Of a DNA stretch of 45,605 bases, positions 25,580-33,969 are shown piece by piece; positions within the stretch are counted from its first letter, which is position 1, and each line of letters opens with the position of its first letter. Position numbers and translations under genes: made by a program. Below the pieces are notes generated by a model that worked only from the letters and a program-made list of their open reading frames with translations, did no database searches and had not been told where the DNA came from. Source of the stretch: Dehalococcoidales bacterium (GTDB lineage: Bacteria > Chloroflexota > Dehalococcoidia > Dehalococcoidales > UBA2162); contig JAUYHA010000036.1 in assembly GCA_030690265.1 (NCBI GenBank), positions 1 to 45,605 on the forward strand, in the 5' to 3' direction.

Positions 25580-26479
25580 CTAAATGATGCCCTGCCTCTT
25601 AAAGTAAGCCGTATAGCCGCGGATAACATTATTGAGACGGTACTCTCCCCGTGGAATCTCACTCGGAGCGTGCTCTTTCTGGTAGGCTTTCAGCCGCGCC
25701 TCTATCTCTCCCCTTTCCTCACCGGCTTTAAGCGCCTCCAGCATAATGTCACCGTAGGCTGTTACCAGAGCCCGGTCGGCTTTAATAAGCCCGGTTACTT
25801 CCTCTCCGGTCAGCACTCCATGAGGGCGAAAGAAAAGCTTTGGCTCAAGCTTACTCACTTTGTCAATTGACTCAAGGGCAGCATTGTGGTCAAAGCCGGG
25901 GTCCGCCCACAGATTTGTTCCTTCAGTGGTGCCGATGACATCAGCACAGAAAATGCCCTTACTTTTCGTATCGTAGAGGGAAATTTCATGGGGAGCGTGT
26001 CCCGGAGTATAAATCACCTTTAGCTCCCGGCCGCCCAGCGGAATGACATCCCCTTCTTCAACGGCACGAACCTGTCGCTCAGGCACCGGCAATATCGGGC
26101 CGTAATCATCTTCAAATTTCTCTCCGTAAGCCCGCCTGGTGCCCTCGATGAGCCGTGAAGGTTCTATCAGGTGGCGAGCCCCGCGCTGGTGAACAACGAC
26201 CTCTAGCCCGGGAAACTGCTCCGCCAGAGCGCCCGCCCCACCGGCGTGGTCAAGGTGAATGTGGGTCAGGATGAGGTAAGCAAGAGGTAACGACTCATAG
26301 CCGAGCTGACGGATTGCCTCAACCGTGGGCGGGACTACTACCGAGGGGCCTATATCAACAATAGCCATCCGGTCATCGGCAATAAGATAGGGAGAACTGG
26401 TCCTCACTCCTCTGGACGACCTCAGTTCCGCCATTCCCACCTGGTAGATGCCCTCAGCTACTTCTTTAACCTCAGCCAT
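25580..26479 (-). CDS. MBL-fold metallo-hydrolase
   Basis: This metallo-beta-lactamase fold protein of 299 residues has the metal motif LTHIHLDHAGG near residue 80, a later metal His in YTPGHAPHEISLYD, an Asp in FCADVIG and a final His in FRPHG. Such enzymes hydrolyse thioesters, lactones or phosphodiesters; the substrate is unknown. ATG 26479 has an AGGGGG site; a TTG at 26497 would overlap that site and is unlikely. The C-terminal 60 residues are helical. Confidence 0.88.
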   Translation of the reverse strand: MAEVKEVAEGIYQVGMAELRSSRGVRTSSPYLIADDRMAIVDIGPSVVVPPTVEAIRQLGYESLPLAYLILTHIHLDHAGGAGALAEQFPGLEVVVHQRGARHLIEPSRLIEGTRRAYGEKFEDDYGPILPVPERQVRAVEEGDVIPLGGRELKVIYTPGHAPHEISLYDTKSKGIFCADVIGTTEGTNLWADPGFDHNAALESIDKVSKLEPKLFFRPHGVLTGEEVTGLIKADRALVTAYGDIMLEALKAGEERGEIEARLKAYQKEHAPSEIPRGEYRLNNVIRGYTAYFKRQGII

Positions 26480-26504
26480 ATTTCCCCCTCTCAACAAAAT
26501 ACTA

Positions 26505-26555
26505 AATCCAAATCTTGTCCTGAACTTGATTCAGGAATCTAAACTCCAAACAAAT
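26505..26555. repeat. 51-bp dispersed repeat, copy 2
   Basis: This is an inverted copy of 18402-18452 with one mismatch, including the TCCTGAA ... TTCAGGA palindrome. It lies in the leader of the MBL gene. Confidence 0.85.
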
Positions 26556-26627
26556 TCAAATTTCCAAAGCTCAAATGTCAAAGTTTGAAACTTAGATTTT
26601 GTTATGTGGATTTTGATGGATTGACAC

Positions 26628-26656
26628 ATCTTAAAACAGCGACTTTCGGGTGTCAA
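26628..26656 (-). promoter_or_regulatory. Probable promoter of the MBL gene
   Basis: On the minus strand TTGACA (26656-26651), a 17-base spacer and TAAGAT (26633-26628). A matching TTGACAC arm at 26621-26627 makes a 7-bp inverted repeat around it, a possible operator. Confidence 0.45.
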
Positions 26657-26782
26657 GTTCCAAGACTTGCATTGCCCCTTTCATAGAAGGTAATGTATCA
26701 CCAAGCTAATGGAATAAGGACAACCACTCTGGCTAACTATCTATTTAGCGATACGACAGGAAAGAAAATAAAGGAGCAAGGA

Positions 26783-27124
26783 ATGGATTGTATTTTCTGT
26801 AAGATTGTGGCCGGTGAAATACCCGCCGATATTCGCTATGAGGATGAAGAGCTGATTGCTTTTCCCGATATCAACCCCATAGCCCCCATTCACCTGTTGA
26901 TTATTCCCAAGAAACACATTCCTTCCCTTATTGAGCTACCTGAAACCGAGGTATCTCTGGTAGGAAAGATGGCGGGAGCGGCTAACAAACTGGCAGAAAG
27001 GGAGAATATAGCTGAAAGCGGCTACCGGGTGGTGATAAACTGCGGCGAGCAGGGGGGACAGGGGGTCTTCCACCTCCACATGCACCTGCTCGGCGGCCGT
27101 CAGCTCTCGCACGACATGGGCTAA
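26783..27124 (+). CDS. HIT-family (HINT-type) nucleotide hydrolase
   Basis: The 113-residue protein has the HINT start DCIFCKIVAGEIPAD, LLIIPKKHIPSLIEL, and the histidine triad HLHMHLLGG at the C-terminus, the active site of purine nucleoside phosphoramidases. ATG 26783 has AAGGAG 8 bases upstream; the open frame begins at 26693 but the extra residues have no family match. The cellular role of HINT proteins is usually housekeeping. Confidence 0.93.
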   Translation: MDCIFCKIVAGEIPADIRYEDEELIAFPDINPIAPIHLLIIPKKHIPSLIELPETEVSLVGKMAGAANKLAERENIAESGYRVVINCGEQGGQGVFHLHMHLLGGRQLSHDMG

Positions 27125-27159
27125 CCGGTTTTCCCGTCAGGATGATGCTGCCGGCGGGG

Positions 27160-28524
27160 CTATTTTACTGAGGACTTTATCTCCGCAGCCGTGGCGTAAC
27201 GCCGAGCTTTCGGCGGCTTTACTCCCCCCAAAATAAAAGCCGCCATAATAAACAAGCCAATAATTACGATGAATGCCGGCCGGTATGAGCCCAGAACATC
27301 AAAAACAAGGTTCATCACGATTGGACCGGAAGCACCAAGCCCAAAAACTGTCAAATAGCCCAGCGAACGAACCGTGCCCAGACTCAAGCGACCGAAATAG
27401 TTAGCCCAGATAACCTCCTGAACTATCAGGACGGCCGAGGTGCCTAATGCATATAGAGCCACCCCCACCCAGAGAAAGGCGGGCTGACTGGCTAAGAGGA
27501 GAAAAAAGATTGCCACACTTTGAATCACGAAGGGGACAACACGGACGATAACTCTGTTAGACCGCTCGGCAAGAAATCCCATAGCAGGAAGGGCTAGTGC
27601 CATAATCAGGGCCCGAAAGGTCATTACTGACGCCAGCATGACTTCGCCATAGTCCAAATCCTGAATATAGGGAGCCAGACTGATGTTGATGCCCTGGAAG
27701 GCAACGTTTTCAATGCCGAAACAAAGAGCTAAGAGCCAGAAACTTCTGGTCATTAAAACCTCACGGCGGCTCCAGACTGGTTCTGATACCGAAGTCATAT
27801 CACCAGTGGAGGGAGCCAGTTCCCCTCTGTTGTTTCTGCCTTCAGCAGTGACGGGGTCGATTCCGTCCGGGTGTAGTCCCATATCTTCCGGACGACGACG
27901 CATTAAAATAAGCGATGGGATAATACCGACCAGCCAGGCAACGATAGCGAAGATAATAAACATCGCCCGCCAGCCATAAGCAGCAATGACAAAGACGGCG
28001 GTAGGGACGAAGACGAAGTTGCCTAGATTGCCTCCGATTTGACTGACAGCAAGGGCTCGGCCGCGCTTTTTAATAAACCAGTTGTTGATGGCGACACCAG
28101 TAACCAGAGCCCCCATGAGGACATAGCCGATAGCCACCACACCACCCCGCAGCAGATAGAACTGCCAGATAGCCGTTATCTGGGTGACCCAAAGCATACC
28201 AAAGCCGACAATTATAGCCCCGATGGGTATCAGCACCCGGGGGCCATACCTATCGATTAATGGGCCTATCACCGGGGCAACCAGCGCCTCGGTCATCCTG
28301 GCTATGGTTTGCACCGCCGCCATAGCACTACGGCTCCAGCCAAATTCTCTTTGAAGAGGTTTAAAAAAAAGCCCCAGTATTGAGGTGTAGTGCTCAGCAT
28401 AAGAGAGTTGAGTCAGAAAAGAAGCGGCAACAATATTCCAGCCGTAGAAATAGCGGGGCTTCTTTCCTGTTGTGGCAGTTACTTCGCTACTCGGTTCAGT
28501 GGTCAAGAAACCCCTTTCGCTCAC
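27160..28524 (-). CDS. Major facilitator superfamily transporter
   Basis: This 454-residue membrane protein has about twelve helices in two halves with a cytoplasmic loop near residues 215-245. It resembles monocarboxylate/oxalate-formate type MFS carriers: GWNIVAASFLTQL at the first helix, SRSAMAAVQTIARMTEALVAPVIG (SRSAMAAVQT, GPLIDRYGPR) and the later ERSNRVIVRVV. The substrate is unknown. Its GTG start overlaps the Nudix stop as GTGA, so the two are translationally coupled. Confidence 0.88.
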   Translation of the reverse strand: MSERGFLTTEPSSEVTATTGKKPRYFYGWNIVAASFLTQLSYAEHYTSILGLFFKPLQREFGWSRSAMAAVQTIARMTEALVAPVIGPLIDRYGPRVLIPIGAIIVGFGMLWVTQITAIWQFYLLRGGVVAIGYVLMGALVTGVAINNWFIKKRGRALAVSQIGGNLGNFVFVPTAVFVIAAYGWRAMFIIFAIVAWLVGIIPSLILMRRRPEDMGLHPDGIDPVTAEGRNNRGELAPSTGDMTSVSEPVWSRREVLMTRSFWLLALCFGIENVAFQGINISLAPYIQDLDYGEVMLASVMTFRALIMALALPAMGFLAERSNRVIVRVVPFVIQSVAIFFLLLASQPAFLWVGVALYALGTSAVLIVQEVIWANYFGRLSLGTVRSLGYLTVFGLGASGPIVMNLVFDVLGSYRPAFIVIIGLFIMAAFILGGVKPPKARRYATAAEIKSSVK

Positions 28525-29060
28525 TTACTTTTTTTCTTATATTCCGAAAAGATAAACAGCCCGGCAATACTCTTGGCATCGCAAATCTCACCAGAAGCAA
28601 TCAGGCCGGGAATCTTCCCGAGCGGGACTGGAACCAGTTCAATACTCTCGGTGTCCTCGGCATAGAGCTGACTGGGAACAAGGTCGGTAGCCAGATAAAG
28701 ATGAAGGTATTCAGTGCAGTAGCCGGGTGCCGAGTAGAAACCACCCAGTTTCTCTATTTTCCCGGGCAGGTAGCCGGTTTCTTCCTGCATCTCACGGCGC
28801 ACCGCATCCAGCGGGCTTTCTTTGTCCTCAATACCGCCGGCCGGTATCTCCAGCAGCCCCTTCGCCACCGCCTGGCGAAATTGCCTCACGAGCAGCACTT
28901 TATCATCGGCGGTAACAGCTACAATGGCGACACAATCACTATGCTCCACGATTTCCCTGGTTGTTTCCTGGCCGCCGGGCATTTGCACGGTGTCAATACG
29001 CAGCTTCACTGCCCGCCCTTCAAAGACCAGCCGGCTGGACAGCGTCTTTTCCTCAGCCAA
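28521..29060 (-). CDS. Nudix hydrolase, ADP-ribose pyrophosphatase type
   Basis: This 179-residue enzyme has the Nudix box from GGIEDKESPLDAVRREMQEE to TGY, with the metal-binding REMQEE. The upstream VLLVRQFRQAVAKGLLEIPAGG is typical of ADP-ribose pyrophosphatases (NudF/NUDT5-like). It would hydrolyse ADP-ribose to AMP and ribose-5-phosphate. The start is a TTG after TAGGAG. It is coupled to the downstream MFS gene. Confidence 0.92.
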   Translation of the reverse strand: MAEEKTLSSRLVFEGRAVKLRIDTVQMPGGQETTREIVEHSDCVAIVAVTADDKVLLVRQFRQAVAKGLLEIPAGGIEDKESPLDAVRREMQEETGYLPGKIEKLGGFYSAPGYCTEYLHLYLATDLVPSQLYAEDTESIELVPVPLGKIPGLIASGEICDAKSIAGLFIFSEYKKKSK

Positions 29061-29081
29061 GTTAAGCTCCTAACCGGATTA

Positions 29082-29771
29082 TTACCAGAAGACGATAGTT
29101 ATAGCCATTGCTACCAGAATAACGGCACTTATTTTCGGAACATACTTTTCGTAAGGTAAAAGTTTACCTTGCAAAGTTTTATAGATTTTAACACCGGCTA
29201 TCGTTATCGTGATGAGCCCCAGCAAAACCGCCAGGCTATAGGAAAGCATAAGCACCCAGGCATTGGCACCCCCGGCAACAAGAGCGAGCAGGGCAAATTC
29301 CTCCTCATGAGCAAAACCCAGAATAAAGGCAAAGGAGACCAGAGCCCAGAGGCTCAGAGCAATCCCTTTAACATGCTCATGCCAGTGGCCATGCCGCCCT
29401 TGCTCCGGGTGCTCGTGTTCGTGCTCATGCTTGACCTCCGGCTGATTTTCGTGGATATGACCGTGCTGCCTTTCCAGTCCATCAACCCTCTCTTTGAATA
29501 ACTTAAAGGCTAGTATTAACAGGATGCCTGCCGCCAGGTATTTTATCCAGGGAGCTTCAAAGTCCAGCCATTTTTGAAGCAGAACATAAGCGACAACAAC
29601 AGCTAATGACGAGATGAGATGTCCCATACCAATTACGCTGGCACTGAGAATAGCACTAAAAACGGGCTTCTTTCTCATGGAATACAGCACGGCAACCGGC
29701 CAGCCGTGTCCCGGCTCCAGGCCGTGCACCAGCCCAATCATCACCACCCCGATGTATACCGGATTAAACAT
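29082..29771 (-). CDS. NicO/RcnA-type nickel/cobalt transporter-like protein
   Basis: This 229-residue protein has about six membrane helices. The first contains HGLEPGHGWPVA, the histidine motif of the NicO/RcnA family. A cytoplasmic loop near residues 105-135 is very rich in His (KHEHEHEHPEQGRHGHWHEH), as in metal-efflux members. A later FAHEEEFAL may also bind metal. The likely substrate is Ni2+ or Co2+, which matters for a cobamide-using anaerobe, but direction of transport is not visible. AAAGGAG precedes the ATG. Confidence 0.82.
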   Translation of the reverse strand: MFNPVYIGVVMIGLVHGLEPGHGWPVAVLYSMRKKPVFSAILSASVIGMGHLISSLAVVVAYVLLQKWLDFEAPWIKYLAAGILLILAFKLFKERVDGLERQHGHIHENQPEVKHEHEHEHPEQGRHGHWHEHVKGIALSLWALVSFAFILGFAHEEEFALLALVAGGANAWVLMLSYSLAVLLGLITITIAGVKIYKTLQGKLLPYEKYVPKISAVILVAMAITIVFW

Positions 29772-29795
29772 ATTTCTCCTTTGGCGAGGGCACCC

Positions 29796-30266
29796 TTATT
29801 CTTTAGATACCTTCAAGTGGCAGATGAGAGCAATTTCATCGCAATTAGGGAATTTCGGACAGCGGAAACATTCGCTCCAGACTTTCTGGGGCAGCTCCAT
29901 TTTGTCAAGCTGGGTAAAGCCGAACCTCTCAAAAAAGACCGGTTGATAGGTCAGGCAAAAGACGGTGGATATACCCAGCTCCCTGGCTTCATTAAGGCAG
30001 GCTTCCATTAGCCGGTCGCCTATTCCCTGCCCCTGGTTACTCTCGGCTACCGCTACTGACCTTAACTCGGCCATGTCAGCCCAGCTGATGTGTAATGCAG
30101 CACAGGCAATGACCTGTTTGCTCTCCCTGAAAACAAAGTAGTCCCGGATATTTTCGTATATCTCGCTCAGGGAGCGGGGCAGCATTATTCCTTTATCAGC
30201 GAAGGAATTAATCAGCTCGTGTATCCGGATGGCATCGCTGACTTTTGCTTTGGTTATCAGCTTCAA
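29796..30266 (-). CDS. GNAT-family N-acetyltransferase (short ArgA-like)
   Basis: The 156-residue GNAT protein has the acetyl-CoA loop VAVAESNQGQGIGDRLM and the start KAKVSDAIRIHELI. The segment LPRSLSEIYENIRDYFVF and ALHISWADMAELRSVAV matches the short amino-acid acetyltransferases that serve arginine synthesis in several phyla. The C-terminus adds CFRCPKFPNCDE, a cysteine-rich stretch. It starts with TTG, 2 bases after the end of the NAD kinase gene. The substrate is inferred, probably glutamate. Confidence 0.82.
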   Translation of the reverse strand: MKLITKAKVSDAIRIHELINSFADKGIMLPRSLSEIYENIRDYFVFRESKQVIACAALHISWADMAELRSVAVAESNQGQGIGDRLMEACLNEARELGISTVFCLTYQPVFFERFGFTQLDKMELPQKVWSECFRCPKFPNCDEIALICHLKVSKE

Positions 30267-30268
30267 TT

Positions 30269-31105
30269 TTACTCTTTTCCTTTCAACTTTTGTTCCAGAG
30301 AGCTATAAAAAGAATCCTCCGGCTTAATTCTTAAAAAACGAACTGTAGCGGAGCTGCCCTTAACGGTAACCACATCTCCAACCGAGATGGGCAAATTTAT
30401 ATGACCATCAATGCTCAGCGTTGCCGAATGAGCGGTACTGATACGCAGCCTAATCAGTGCCAGGGAAGGCAGTACTAACCGGTAAGCTGAGCTGAGGTGA
30501 GGAGCTATCGGCAGGAGGAGGATTTCTTTAGATTGCGGATAAAGAATCGGCCCGCCGGCGGCCAAAGCATAGCCGGTGCTGCCGGTAGCCGTTGCCACAA
30601 TCACACCGTCAGCCTTGTAGATGGTTAAAAGCTCGTTACCGATGCTGGCTTCTACATGGATAAGTCTAGCAATGGCACTCCGCGCCACCACAACATCATT
30701 TAAGGCGTAAAATGGACCTGGTTTAGGCTCCCCTTTTGCGGGGAAAAGCTCGGCTTCAAGAAGGGAGCGCTCGTCAATCCAGCCTTTTCCAGCCAGTAAA
30801 GCCAACAGCTTTTCCCTGGCTTCACTGACGCTGAGCTCCGTCATAAAACCCAGGTTACCCAGGTTTATGCCGACGATAGGCACTGATTTGAGAGCCGTCA
30901 CCTGAGCGGCTCGCAGAATTGTGCCGTCACCACCGATGCTGAGAATTAAATCGGTGCCATCCACCTGAGCCCCGGCTGCCTCGCTATCCCAAGCAGAGGT
31001 TAGCCAGACAGAAAGACCCTTTGAGGTAAGGAACTCCTCCAGTTCCTTAGCCAGGGTATGAGTCGCTTCTTTCACCGGGTGATAGAGAATGCCAACTCTT
31101 TTCAT
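30269..31105 (-). CDS. nadK: NAD kinase
   Basis: NadK phosphorylates NAD to NADP. The 278-residue protein starts at ATG 31105 (MKRVGILYHP). The frame is open to 31198, but that would run through the promoter. The catalytic GGDGT lies near residue 60 in LILSIGGDGTILRAA. It also has INLGNLGFMTE, the LNDVVVAR segment and the donor-site GSTGYALAAGGPI. It is transcribed away from the Rrf2 regulator and ahead of the GNAT gene. Confidence 0.95.
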   Translation of the reverse strand: MKRVGILYHPVKEATHTLAKELEEFLTSKGLSVWLTSAWDSEAAGAQVDGTDLILSIGGDGTILRAAQVTALKSVPIVGINLGNLGFMTELSVSEAREKLLALLAGKGWIDERSLLEAELFPAKGEPKPGPFYALNDVVVARSAIARLIHVEASIGNELLTIYKADGVIVATATGSTGYALAAGGPILYPQSKEILLLPIAPHLSSAYRLVLPSLALIRLRISTAHSATLSIDGHINLPISVGDVVTVKGSSATVRFLRIKPEDSFYSSLEQKLKGKE

Positions 31106-31169
31106 AACTTTAACACTAAAAAACGCGGACGGGAAACAGCGAAGTATAGCCTCGATTTTTAACAAGTAT

Positions 31170-31198
31170 AGTATAGCTTTTAAAAAGGCTATTGACAA
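31170..31198 (-). promoter_or_regulatory. Promoter of nadK
   Basis: On the minus strand TTGTCA (31198-31193), a 17-base spacer and TATACT (31175-31170). Its -35 box lies on the same bases as the -35 of the divergent Rrf2 promoter. Confidence 0.6.
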
Positions 31199-31220
31199 TC
31201 TTCATATGCTGTGTTATTTA
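31192..31220 (+). promoter_or_regulatory. Promoter of the Rrf2 regulator and perhaps the sulfur cluster
   Basis: TTGACA (31192-31197), a 17-base spacer and TATTTA (31215-31220), in very AT-rich DNA. It faces away from the nadK promoter and shares its -35 bases. Confidence 0.5.
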
Positions 31221-31235
31221 TATTATATTGATTAT

Positions 31236-31252
31236 ATTAGTATACATTAGTA
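31236..31252 (+). promoter_or_regulatory. Possible Rrf2 operator, direct repeats
   Basis: ATTAGTA occurs at 31236-31242 and 31246-31252, ten bases apart, that is one helix turn, in the leader of the Rrf2 gene. It could be the site of autoregulation. Chance is possible in such AT-rich DNA. Confidence 0.3.
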
Positions 31253-31271
31253 AATAAAGGGGGTAAATGCA

Positions 31272-31715
31272 ATGAAGCTATCCACCAGGGGGCAATACGC
31301 AACCAGGGCACTACTGGATTTAGCTCTTCACCAGGGGAATGGCCCGGTTCCCTTAAAAGATGTTGCCCAGAGACAGGAGATTTCACTACAGTATCTGGCT
31401 CACTTGATGACACCCCTTATCGCCAGCGGCACGGTCTCTACTACCAGGGGCCCCAAAGGTGGAATTTTATTAGCCAGAGCTCCCGAGGAAATCAAGTTAA
31501 GCGAAGTAATTCAACAGGTCGAGGGTTCAATTGCTCCGGCGGAGTGCGTTAACAATCCGGAAGTATGTCACCGCTCCGAGTTATGCGTTACCCGGGATAT
31601 CTGGGACGAACTTAAAAGAGCAATAGTCGGCGTTCTGGAGTCAATAACACTGGGAGATCTGGTCGAGCGCCAGAGAAAGAAAGACCGCTCGGAAGCATTA
31701 ATGTATTACATCTAG
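31272..31715 (+). CDS. Rrf2-family transcriptional regulator with three cysteines
   Basis: The 147-residue protein has the winged helix start MKLSTRGQYATRALLDLAL and the conserved GPKGG wing, as in IscR and CymR. Cysteines C92, C99 and C105 lie where IscR ligates its [2Fe-2S] cluster (C92, C98, C104), although the first gap is one residue longer. CymR, the cysteine regulator, lacks them. An Fe-S-sensing control of the sulfur cluster downstream is likely. GGGGG lies 8 bases before the ATG. Confidence 0.9.
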   Translation: MKLSTRGQYATRALLDLALHQGNGPVPLKDVAQRQEISLQYLAHLMTPLIASGTVSTTRGPKGGILLARAPEEIKLSEVIQQVEGSIAPAECVNNPEVCHRSELCVTRDIWDELKRAIVGVLESITLGDLVERQRKKDRSEALMYYI

Positions 31716-31767
31716 GTTCAATAGCGGCGGTCATAGTCGCTTCCCCCGGAAGAGACAGGGTTTCCAT

Positions 31768-32778
31768 ATGATTGACAGGTATTCAAGACAAATTCTTTTC
31801 CCCGGCATCGGTAAGGAAGGGCAAAAGAAATTGGGTAACAGCTACGCCGTCATTATCGGCTGCGGAGCTTTAGGCACAATTATCGCCACTTCGCTGGTCC
31901 GTGCCGGAGTGGGCAGGATTAGAATAATAGACCGGGACTTTATCGAGTACCACAACCTTCAGCGGCAGGTCTTATTTGATGAAGAGGATATTGAGGCTGA
32001 ACTGCCCAAAGCAGTAGCCGCCGAGCGCCACCTGAAGAAAGTGAACTCATCGGTTGAAATCGAGGGAGTGGTTGCCGATGTAAACTATACCAATATCGAG
32101 CGGTTTGTTCGTGGTGCCGATGTGATACTGGATGGACTGGACAACATAGAAACCCGCTTCCTGATTAACGATGCTTCCTTAAAGCATAAAATTCCCTGGG
32201 TTTACGGCGGTGCCATCTCTGCCTCCGGAATGACCATGAATATCATCCCTGGAGAAACCCCCTGCTTCCGCTGTCTCCAGAACAGCCCGACGGCCCGGGG
32301 GATAGCCCTGACCTGTGATACGGCGGGAGTAATCAGCCCCGCCCCCTTTGTTGTCGGCTCTCTACAGACTGCCGAAGCACTAAAGATACTCGTCGGAGCT
32401 GAAGAAATTAATCGCTCTCTCACGGTTATTGATGTCTGGAAAGGAGAGTTCAGCCACTTAAAGCTGAGCCATCATACCGATTGCCCGGCCTGCAACGGGA
32501 AATACGAGTTTCTGGAGGCGAGGTCCGGGACAAGGGTTACTTCTCTTTGCGGACAAAACGCCGTCCAGGTGCTGAACCCTGAATCCAGCGGGGTATCCCT
32601 GGAAAGGCTGGCGGAACACCTCAGCCCCCTGGGAAAGGCGAGTTACAACGAGTTCATGCTCCGTTTCCTGGTTGGCGACCGGGAGATGGTAATCTTCCCG
32701 GACGGGCGGGCTATTGTGAAGAACACCAGTGATGAAGCCTTGGCGAGAGGTTTATACGCCAAATATATCGGGATGTAG
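31768..32778 (+). CDS. E1-like ThiF/MoeB/HesA adenylyltransferase
   Basis: This 336-residue protein adenylates the C-terminal Gly of a ubiquitin-like sulfur carrier. It has the ATP loop GCGALG (31-36), IIDRDFIEYHNLQRQ, D126 in DGLDNIETR, a zinc site of C166, C169, C239 and C242, and C183 in LTCDTAG at the place of the reactive cysteine. An extra domain of about 85 residues follows. No ThiS- or MoaD-like partner is visible in the window. It follows the Rrf2 gene by 52 bp. Confidence 0.9.
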   Translation: MIDRYSRQILFPGIGKEGQKKLGNSYAVIIGCGALGTIIATSLVRAGVGRIRIIDRDFIEYHNLQRQVLFDEEDIEAELPKAVAAERHLKKVNSSVEIEGVVADVNYTNIERFVRGADVILDGLDNIETRFLINDASLKHKIPWVYGGAISASGMTMNIIPGETPCFRCLQNSPTARGIALTCDTAGVISPAPFVVGSLQTAEALKILVGAEEINRSLTVIDVWKGEFSHLKLSHHTDCPACNGKYEFLEARSGTRVTSLCGQNAVQVLNPESSGVSLERLAEHLSPLGKASYNEFMLRFLVGDREMVIFPDGRAIVKNTSDEALARGLYAKYIGM

Positions 32779-32788
32779 ATGGAATACT

Positions 32789-33940
32789 ATGATTTATCTG
32801 GACAATGCGGCAACATCGTGGCCCAAGCCAGAAAGCGTTTATCAAACTATGGATGAGTTTTTAAGAACCAGAGGCGGTAATCCCGGACGCAGCGGGCACA
32901 GCCTGGCATTAGCCGCCAGCCGGATGATTGAAGAAACGAGGCTACTCGTTGCCCGTCTCATTAATGCCCCGGATAAGGACCGGGTTATCTTCACTATGAA
33001 TTGCACCGATTCATTGAATTTAGGATTAAAGGGACTGCTTAAACCGGGCGACCGGGTCATCACCGGCTGCCTGGAACATAACTCGGTAGTCCGTCCCTTG
33101 AGAAAACTGGAAGGGCAGGGGGTCAGGGTGGTGATGCTTTCCCCCACTTCGGAGGACGGGTTTATCTCTCCCCGGGACCTGGAAAAAGCCCTGGACAGGG
33201 AAACCAGGATGGTGGTGATGAACCATGCCTCCAATGTGAACGGGTTGATTCAGCCGATTGAAGAATACGGGGCAATTGCCCGGCGGCACAACCTGATTTT
33301 TATGGTAGACGCCGCTCAAACGGCGGGCAAGTATCCTCTGGATGTCCAGACAAGTAACATTGACCTGCTTGCCTTTTCCGGGCACAAGGGGCTGTTCGGT
33401 CCTCCGGGCACCGGGGCACTCTACATAGGGGAACGGGTTGACCTTGATTCGCTGCGGGAAGGGGGGACGGGCACCTTCTCGGAACTGGAGGAGCAGCCGA
33501 CAGAGCTGCCCTATAAATTTGAATCCGGGACAATAAATAGCGTTGGCATTGCCGGACTGGGTGCCGGGGTGAAATACATCTTCAGAGAAGGGATGCAGAC
33601 TATCCTGGCTCACGCCCAATCCCTGACCGACCGCCTGCTTGAGGGTCTGTGCCGCATCTCCGGGGCAACCGTCTATAAAGCCGGAGACAGCTCCAGACAG
33701 GCGCCAACCATTTCTTTCAACCTTAAAGGCTTTCAGCCGGGAGAAGTGGGAGCAATCCTTGACCAGGCTTTTGATATCAAGGTAAGAACCGGGCTTCACT
33801 GTGCCCCGCTAGCTCACAGAACCCTGGGCACCTTTCCCTCCGGCACAATACGAATAAGTCCGGGATACCTTAACACTTTAGAAGAGATTGATTTCTGCCT
33901 TCAAGCCATCGGGAAGATTGCCCGGGCAGAAGCAATATAA
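32789..33940 (+). CDS. Class-II (SufS/CsdA-like) cysteine desulfurase
   Basis: The 383-residue fold-type I PLP enzyme would take sulfur from cysteine as a persulfide. K200 in [12 protein letters not shown] binds PLP, H176-type DAAQTAG is at 174-180, and C338 in [12 protein letters not shown] is the reactive cysteine. The start [15 protein letters not shown] is typical, supporting ATG 32789 over a frame start at 32729 inside the previous gene. It lies directly after the E1-like gene, so it may load sulfur onto the same carrier. Confidence 0.92.
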   Translation: MIYLDNAATSWPKPESVYQTMDEFLRTRGGNPGRSGHSLALAASRMIEETRLLVARLINAPDKDRVIFTMNCTDSLNLGLKGLLKPGDRVITGCLEHNSVVRPLRKLEGQGVRVVMLSPTSEDGFISPRDLEKALDRETRMVVMNHASNVNGLIQPIEEYGAIARRHNLIFMVDAAQTAGKYPLDVQTSNIDLLAFSGHKGLFGPPGTGALYIGERVDLDSLREGGTGTFSELEEQPTELPYKFESGTINSVGIAGLGAGVKYIFREGMQTILAHAQSLTDRLLEGLCRISGATVYKAGDSSRQAPTISFNLKGFQPGEVGAILDQAFDIKVRTGLHCAPLAHRTLGTFPSGTIRISPGYLNTLEEIDFCLQAIGKIARAEAI

Positions 33941-33969
33941 AGATATATAAAGATGGAGATAACCCAGCA

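Noticed and set aside
33026-33799. 257-codon frame opposite the class-II desulfurase
   Set aside because: It lies wholly antisense to a clear PLP enzyme; composition is that of a shadow frame and no ribosome site is seen.
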